In this document: piece by piece, positions 59,001-64,000 of the stretch
How positions within the stretch are numbered: position 1 is the first letter of the stretch
Layout of the letters: each line of letters starts with the position of its first letter
Origin: Cristatella mucedo
Taxonomy: Eukaryota; Bryozoa; Phylactolaemata; Cristatellidae
Assembly: GCA_009760855.2 (NCBI GenBank)
Contig: WPIO01000083.1
Span: 840,001-904,000, forward strand
DNA: 64,000 nt
Reading direction: 5' to 3'
Position numbers and translations under genes: made by a program
The notes under the pieces: generated by a model
What the model was told of the DNA's origin: nothing
The model's input: the letters and a program-made list of their open reading frames with translations, nothing else
Databases searched by the model: none

Positions 59001-62000
59001 ACCTGGAACGGGCAAGACAACGACCGTTGTTGAGATAATGATGCAAGCTGTCCACAGGGGGCTCAAGGTAGATGCCGGCTTTGGAAGGAAACTATTGCAC
59101 GTCTGTGCACCCCATTGTAGAAAACGGCTGGCTATCCGCCGACACGTCGAGTTGAGTTATCGTTGGTGCCAGTCGTATTCTGTCCTCGAGGCGACCTGAG
59201 TGCCATATAAGTGGCAGCTTAGGCTCGAAATGTACCACACAGCGTTAGGATTAGGTTGTGCGTAAGGCTGCAACCTGACCCAGTGCAAGACGAAAAGGAC
59301 TGCATTCGAATCAGGTGTCAAACGAGCTGATTCATGCTGCTTCTTTTGTCCGCAACGTCCAACGTGCACGAACTGCAAAACTGGTAGTGTGCCTGCAAAA
59401 CTGGTAGTGTGCCATTTTCATCAGACTAGGCCCTGAGTGCGTAATAAGGTAAGCTCTGGTGAGCTTATGTTTTGCCTGCTATCTTTGGCAGTTTTTTGGC
59501 AAGAAACGTATTCTATCCGACCGGGCGATATAGAGACTCTCGGGGCTTATTAATGACCACGAATGTCAATTTAAGCTCTTGGGTATGTATGCATTTACTC
59601 GATATGCTCGTGCTTGGCCTGAGCCTCCGCTGTTCTAGTATCGATCACCATCTCGGTATCAGATTGGATTATTTTGAAGCATCCTACGTTTGCACAGATA
59701 TGAAGTAGTGATATGTGGTTGAGGTAGGTGTAGATCACGCGTTGAACGTTAAGTGGAATGAGTTGTGGTATTTGGTAGATGGGAGTGCTTTTAGATGATT
59801 GCTAATGCTATCCTTGTTCTAGTTCTTTACTGCATTTTCCTATCGCAAGACTCAGTAACAGGCTCGGCTTAATGCATCCATGTACTACCATTCACCCATC
59901 AAGAGTGTTGGGCAGAAAATTTCTAGCAGGCTTTGCCCTCTCCTCTCAGTAGAATTAGCAAGTTCTTCCCCTGCATCTACCGACAGCTACTCCAAGCCGC
60001 CCGCCAACCACTGATAATATCGGGTGCTTTTGGCATCTTGTAACATTTAGAATTTTTCACATCTCTACACTAAGGCATTGCTGAGTTTCTGTAGAGGTTC
60101 ACTGCCCGTTTTGCCCTATAAAAAATGCTCCTGGAATTGGCATATCACTTGTCATACCGGATTCTTTTGGCATCTTCAACCCTCTAGATTTTTTCACTTC
60201 CAGTATTAGGATATTGCCGAGGTTCTGTAGAGGTTCCTAGCCCATTTTGCCTTGTGAAAAATGCTTCTAGAATTGGCCTGTCACTTTTTGTAGTGTGAAG
60301 CCTGACGTGCCTGCCTGTAGTGGAATCATGTGCGTATGTCAGAAAGCGTGTGTAAAAGTGGAGCTGGCGTTGAGCATACGGTCACTTGCGTGGGTGCATG
60401 AATATAGAGTAGCCTGTGCTCTAGCCAGGAATCCCGACTTGCCAGAGGGCATGTAGGAAAAGAGGCTCTCCTGCAGTGCAGCTCTGCTTAATTGTTAGGT
60501 GGCATGCCCCATTAGCCTGGGCTAGGATTAACTGGCCTTAGAAAAGTCTAGGTGTTGCATGCCCCATAAGATCTGACCAAGGCCTCGGTAGAACGATGTT
60601 GTGAAGGTTGCTTCTTCAGGCAGACCGCTGGTCTGGGCACTCTCTGGTGGAGCCTGCATGTCAACTCCAAGCCAGCAAGAAAGATTGGACCGTCTTAGAA
60701 GCCGTTGCTGCTTCTGCCTGTCTTCTTTTTGCACGTGCAAAGACGTAGCAGTGCTTTTCGGCTAGGCTGCTTTTGAGAGAGAAGCTGCATTTTTTCAAAG
60801 TTTTTCACCGACACCTTCCACGGGCTCACTGCTGCTCCCTGTCATTTCCAGGTACTGGCCTGTGCGCCGTCCAACATTGCCGTCGACGGTCTGGTCGAGC
60901 GGCTGGCCTCAGGCGGCCGGCTGCGAGTCGTGCGCCTTGGCCATCCCGCCCGCGCCTTGCCCGCAGTCCAGCGGCATTCTCTCGATGCAGTGCTATCTGC
61001 GAGTGATGGTGCTCGCATTGTCGAGGACGTCCGCCGCGAAATCGACACTACTTTAGTAAGTCCGGTGTGTGTCTGCTTGGCAGCATAGAACAGGTGTGAC
61101 GATTTTGCTTCTTCTCCATTTCTTCTTTCAATCGGTACACCGGTCGGTTATGCAGGCATGCCGTCATTACTGGCTGCTGCTACTGCTGCTGCCATCCTTC
61201 TTGCCTTTTTGAGCGTGTATTCACATGCTTGCTTGCTTATAGGACTGCTTGACGTGTTTTCGATCGGGCAGTGAGTACAAAAGGGCAGTGAGCAGCAGTA
61301 TTTTCGTGTGTGTTGTTTGTTGCTGTAGACAAGCTTGTGGGTCCCGGGACTCAGCTGCCGGGCACCAGCTGCCACAGTCCACCGTGGTCGAAGTCAGGGG
61401 AGCCTCTGAAGCCTGTTAACAGGTCTTCGTAGAGCTCATCACAACACAGCCGTGGCCGTGCAAGAGGGCAAAGTGCAAGATGGGGGGTGGTGGGTGGGTG
61501 TGGACTTACTAGAAGTTGCACTCCGGCAGGGCGCCTCCTGGCAGGCCAGGCAGCTGACCTATTGACTTGAGTAGCTGTTCCTTACCTAAAGTAACAAAAA
61601 AACGATTCGGCTGATTCAGCAGCTTCATTCATGCAGCGGCAGAAAGTGCTTAGTGGATCTCACACTCCATTGCACAGGACAATAGGAGAAATGTTTGTTG
61701 CATTAGTTGAACCATACGACCCATGTCGTATGATTATTTATCTATGTATTTCCATATGCAACTCCTACAAAGTCAAGTAGGTGGTCTGCTGGAGTTTTTT
61801 ATACTATGGTCAAACCTAAGTGACTTTTGGTGCACACACTCTACCCAACAGACTTCAACTCATGCAACATACAGAAAGTGAGAAGGGTAGCTGATTCATA
61901 AAGGAAGTCGAGCAAGTGAGGAGCATAAGAAAAATTATAATAATGTATGTGTATAGCGTCACAGAGAACTTAATCTCTGTCTAGACACTTTAATATGGTG

Positions 62001-64000
62001 TAGACAATTTTAGTTTAAGCTGCGGATGGCTGAAAAGGATGTACCACAGTCAGAAGCAGCAGAGAGAATGTCGTTGCATAAGAATTGTGGAAGTGAGCTC
62101 CACTGCCTACGTCCTGCAGAGCAAAAGCTTCTGTTGCCGACAGTCTTTAAATGAAGGAATGGAACAGCTTATTTACTGTTTATAGAGGACCCGAGGGCGC
62201 AACTGGTACAGCAACTAAGCTAGTTACACTCGACGTCAAAAAAATCCTCCCAGTATGGCCGTAGCTGCGATGGCTGTAAATTCGTTCGGATAATAAGATT
62301 TTCTACAATGCCAGACATACTGAAGTTATGAGTATCATGTGAAAATACTTATTGACAGCCGAATAAAAACACATATGCTGTTGGTATATATGCATTTGGT
62401 GTGGCATCCCTTGTCTGGCCAGGCAAAGAGGCTAGCTGCGCTGTCTCTTCTGCTGCAGCACATTCTACTGTGGCTGAGTTTTACTGAAAAGGCTGGCTAC
62501 AGGTGTAGGCCGAACACACTACCTCAGCTGCCTGTCGATATCGCTTCATAGTCGTTCTATGGGGTTCAAATCAGGCGACTGACCGAGCCACTGCATCAGC
62601 ATCAAACAAGGATTTGTCGAATAAGTACTTTACTCAAGTTATTTTTGATCAAGCAAGTTGGCTTTCAAAGCTCAAATACTCTGCCTGGGTGTCTTAACAT
62701 TTTACAGCAAGATAACGACCCTGAGCACACTGCCTAGCCAGTGAAGCACAGAGTAGAAAATGGTTCACAATGCAACCTAAATTTCTAGTTGTAGGTATTC
62801 TACAAAATAACCTGCCTGACTTGCGTATTTGGGCCCTTTACACCAGCATGCTGTACCCTGTCGTAGCTACTGTGTCCTATAAACTGCCACTGGCATGAAT
62901 ATAGATGGCACTGCCCAGCAACTCAATGTCGAAGTCATTACCTGCTTCTTCTATCCGCTTCCCGCGAACTGCGGTACTCAAAAAGGAAAGCACTCTAGCA
63001 AGGATTGCTTAAAAGAGGAAGGCTGCTCTGGTGTGCCAAATTTGGCGGGTCTTTGTGATTCGTTCTTCGAATGCATGTACCTGCTTACACTATGCCTGCT
63101 GCTTGCAGATGTTACCACCAATCAGCTGGTAACGCTTTCTATGCTGCATCTGTAAAGTGCTGAGAAAGAGATTCAGTTCTCTGAGGGTGCTATACAAATG
63201 TATTGTTATTATTATTATTATTACCCAAGCTTGACAGCCTTTAGGGTGCCTTTAACTATACCGGTATGCTTAATACGAGCTGGCAGCCACCGTCTTCCAT
63301 CATTTGGCTTCAGGATGACCGGTCAAAGCCGGATGCTAGCTCAAACCGTAAGGAAGCTAGCACCATTTTAGCCACGCTAATAGTAGATGCCAAAGCGATG
63401 GGCGGAAGCAACTGAGTTCAAATGCCGTGTGAGCACCAAATGAGAAGAAACTAATCCTGAAGGAAGACTGGCTGTGAAACTCTAGAGTTGCGTGTGCTCC
63501 CAAGATTTTTTCACATGCAACGAATTCCGGTTGTCGTATTAGTTTCTTCAGAACCCTATATGAAACAGCACAGCACACACATCGCGAACAAGCGTACTTC
63601 CGGGAAGCCATCCCTCGGTTACGCCCTAGTAGAGCTCACTCCATTGGCGAGGGAATGTAGCCACCTGTTGCTCAGCTGCTGTCCTTTTGTAGAACAAATT
63701 GAAGAAGACACGTGACCAAGGCGAGCGCCGTCAGGTGCAGGGCATACTTCGATCGCTAAGAAAGGAGCTTAGAGAGCGCAGTGATAAGGCTGTGAAAGAC
63801 ATCCTAGGCAGTGCTCAGGTTGTGCTGGCCACCCTTACGAGTGCGACTGAAACCGGCCCTCTGAAGATCCTGGACGATCAGCATTTCGACTTGACCATCG
63901 TGGACGAGTGCTCTCAGGTTTGCCATAGTTTTGCTTGACTTGTTAAACTCGCATGTGTATATAGATATATCTTTTATATGCTTACTTTGGGATCGATACA
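52489..64000 (+). CDS. IGHMBP2: SMUBP-2 / IGHMBP2 helicase gene, 5' part, 7 exons
   Basis: A superfamily 1B (Upf1-like) 5'-to-3' RNA/DNA helicase linked to ribosomes and translation; human loss causes SMARD1. Coding exons: 52489-52595, 56273-56439, 58325-58583, 58695-58798, 58904-59067, 60852-61055, 63693-63917. All junctions have AG/GT ends and the phases join to give 410 codons; intron 7 runs off the edge. Residues 1-36 are the N-terminal helix ([20 protein letters not shown]). The 1B domain carries GDIVGIY and [13 protein letters not shown]. The first helicase domain has motif Q (LDESQKEAV), Walker A ([10 protein letters not shown]), Ia ([10 protein letters not shown]), LATLTSA and motif II (DECSQ; usually DECAQ). 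The second helicase domain, R3H and zinc finger are beyond the window (family about 1,000 residues). It is divergent from PFAS, 8.3 kb away. Confidence 0.96.
52920..53720 (+). other. Unassigned open stretches in IGHMBP2 intron 1
   Basis: Two overlapping long frames occur: 53009-53455 (148 codons) and 53280-53720 (about 146 codons, ending KLKLVAWLH before a stop). Possible splice signals are present: acceptor CTTTTACTCTCAG at about 52998, donor CTG|GTACGCC near 53190, and acceptor GGACCTTTCAG near 53264. The frames read like ordinary helical protein (for example [20 protein letters not shown]), but I recognise no family. They could be exons of an unknown gene nested in or overlapping the intron, or chance frames. 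Confidence 0.3.
53816..54064 (+). other. Further unassigned frame in IGHMBP2 intron 1
   Basis: An 82-codon frame containing [20 protein letters not shown] and [20 protein letters not shown]. Composition is protein-like, but no family is recognised. It may belong with the frames just upstream. Confidence 0.25.
54500..55620 (+). pseudogene. Decayed Tc1-like transposase
   Basis: In order: the helix-turn-helix part ([20 protein letters not shown]) near 54597-54657; [16 protein letters not shown], holding the first catalytic D, near 54950-54998; QQDNDPKHT, with the second D, near 55290; and [14 protein letters not shown] with the C-terminal part near 55387-55600. The last catalytic E region (P-I-E-H) is still present. 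Stops, frameshifts and an A+T-rich insertion near 55135-55200 inactivate it. It lies in IGHMBP2 intron 1. Terminal repeats were not identified. Confidence 0.9.
55964..56007. repeat. (TG)n microsatellite
   Basis: About 44 bases of TG with CG steps at both ends, in IGHMBP2 intron 1. Confidence 0.95.
56273..56439 (+). CDS. IGHMBP2: IGHMBP2 exon 2
   Basis: Codes [20 protein letters not shown] and [10 protein letters not shown], matching L-Q-S-R-G-V-C-L-L-K-L ... G-L-Y-G-R-L-L-V-T-F-E of the family. Acceptor CATCTTGCAG, donor GTATGC; phase 2 in, phase 1 out. Confidence 0.95.
56440..58324. other. IGHMBP2 intron 2, no gene seen
   Basis: No recognised repeats or coding segments. Confidence 0.5.
58325..58583 (+). 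CDS. IGHMBP2: IGHMBP2 exon 3
   Basis: Codes [33 protein letters not shown] and [17 protein letters not shown], the 1B domain. Acceptor GACTGCAG, donor GTAAGT; phase 1 in, phase 2 out. Confidence 0.95.
58695..58798 (+). CDS. IGHMBP2: IGHMBP2 exon 4
   Basis: Codes [20 protein letters not shown] and [14 protein letters not shown], matching the family's V-L-F-G ... P-S-P-A segment. Acceptor CCTTTTAG, donor GTGAGT; phase 2 in, phase 1 out. Intron 3 is only 111 bases. Confidence 0.95.
58904..59067 (+). CDS. IGHMBP2: IGHMBP2 exon 5 (Walker A)
   Basis: Codes [18 protein letters not shown] and [20 protein letters not shown]: helicase motif Q and the ATP-binding motif I, complete with GKT. Acceptor TTTTGCAG, donor GTAGAT; phase 1 in, phase 0 out. 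Confidence 0.97.
59068..60851. other. IGHMBP2 intron 5, no gene seen
   Basis: Contains a locally repeated TGGCAT/CTGTAGAGGTTC motif near 60080-60240 (two related segments about 140 bases apart) and an 18-base direct repeat near 59374-59410 (CTGCAAAACTGGTAGTGT). No exon. Confidence 0.55.
60852..61055 (+). CDS. IGHMBP2: IGHMBP2 exon 6
   Basis: Codes [20 protein letters not shown] (motif Ia), [20 protein letters not shown] and [20 protein letters not shown]. Acceptor ATTTCCAG and donor GTAAGT, both in phase 0. The exon is strongly GC-rich. Confidence 0.97.
61945..62225 (-). mobile_element. L2-like LINE relic
   Basis: The plus strand reads CAGAGAACTTAATCTCTGTC at the tail and, further right, CAGAGCAAAAGCTTCTGTTG, which corresponds to the second LINE family near 26670 on the same strand. 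Decayed. Confidence 0.65.
62540..62870 (+). mobile_element. Tc1-like transposon scrap
   Basis: The segment TTACAGCAAGATAACGACCC codes [10 protein letters not shown], the second catalytic D region of Tc1-like transposases, with no other intact part nearby. The GGGGTTCAAATCAGGCGACT stretch upstream may belong to the same relic. Confidence 0.5.
63040..63223 (+). mobile_element. L2-like LINE 3' tail
   Basis: GGGTCTTTGTGATTCGTTCT, then 3' UTR, the tail AAGTGCTGAGAAAGAGATTC and an ATT run. Only the last 180 bases remain. Confidence 0.8.
63693..63917 (+). CDS. IGHMBP2: IGHMBP2 exon 7 (motif II)
   Basis: Codes [58 protein letters not shown] and [15 protein letters not shown] supplies the Walker B acidic pair. 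Acceptor CCTTTTGTAG, donor GTTTGC, both in phase 0. The donor is weak but keeps the family's known break after D-E-C-A-Q. Confidence 0.94.

Overview
The window is animal nuclear DNA. It carries two conserved eukaryotic housekeeping genes split by GT-AG introns, one intronless NHL-propeller gene, many L2-type non-LTR retrotransposon copies, two tRNA-derived SINE families, Tc1-like DNA transposon relics and long microsatellites. The repeat mix and large introns suggest an invertebrate metazoan. I cannot name the phylum from the sequence alone.

Left two thirds, minus strand (44173 down to 7): the 5' part of the gene for phosphoribosylformylglycinamidine synthase (PFAS/FGAMS), step 4 of de novo purine synthesis. 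I could place eleven exons whose splice phases all join without a break, giving 612 codons: the PurS-like N-terminus, the linker and most of the first synthetase domain. The rest of the synthetase and the glutaminase domain lie beyond the left edge. The introns are long and full of repeats. Intron 9 also holds a complete intronless gene on the opposite strand (10289-11296) for an NHL-repeat beta-propeller protein.

Middle (about 44.2-52.5 kb): a repeat-rich intergenic region between two divergently transcribed genes. It holds LINE relics, a long CT microsatellite and an AT/AG compound microsatellite attached to a SINE tail.

Right (52489 to the edge, plus strand): the 5' half of IGHMBP2 (SMUBP-2), a superfamily 1B helicase. 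Seven exons (410 codons, phases consistent) cover the N-terminal region and motifs Q, I (Walker A), Ia and II (DECS). Intron 1 contains a decayed Tc1-like transposon and some open, plausibly spliced stretches that I could not assign.

Most notable are: (1) a second, inverted copy of PFAS exon 4 with its splice sites, inserted at 18354-18718 between exact 14-bp direct repeats, whose 109-bp exon differs at one base while the copied intron flank differs at about 12 percent; (2) a four-unit 58-bp minisatellite that grew out of the exon 3/intron 3 boundary and so duplicates the 5' splice site; (3) an L2 insertion with a clean internal inversion (twin-priming type); (4) a tRNA SINE family whose tail resembles the LINE tail; and (5) a degenerate TTTAGGG-like block inside a segment bounded by inverted repeats.
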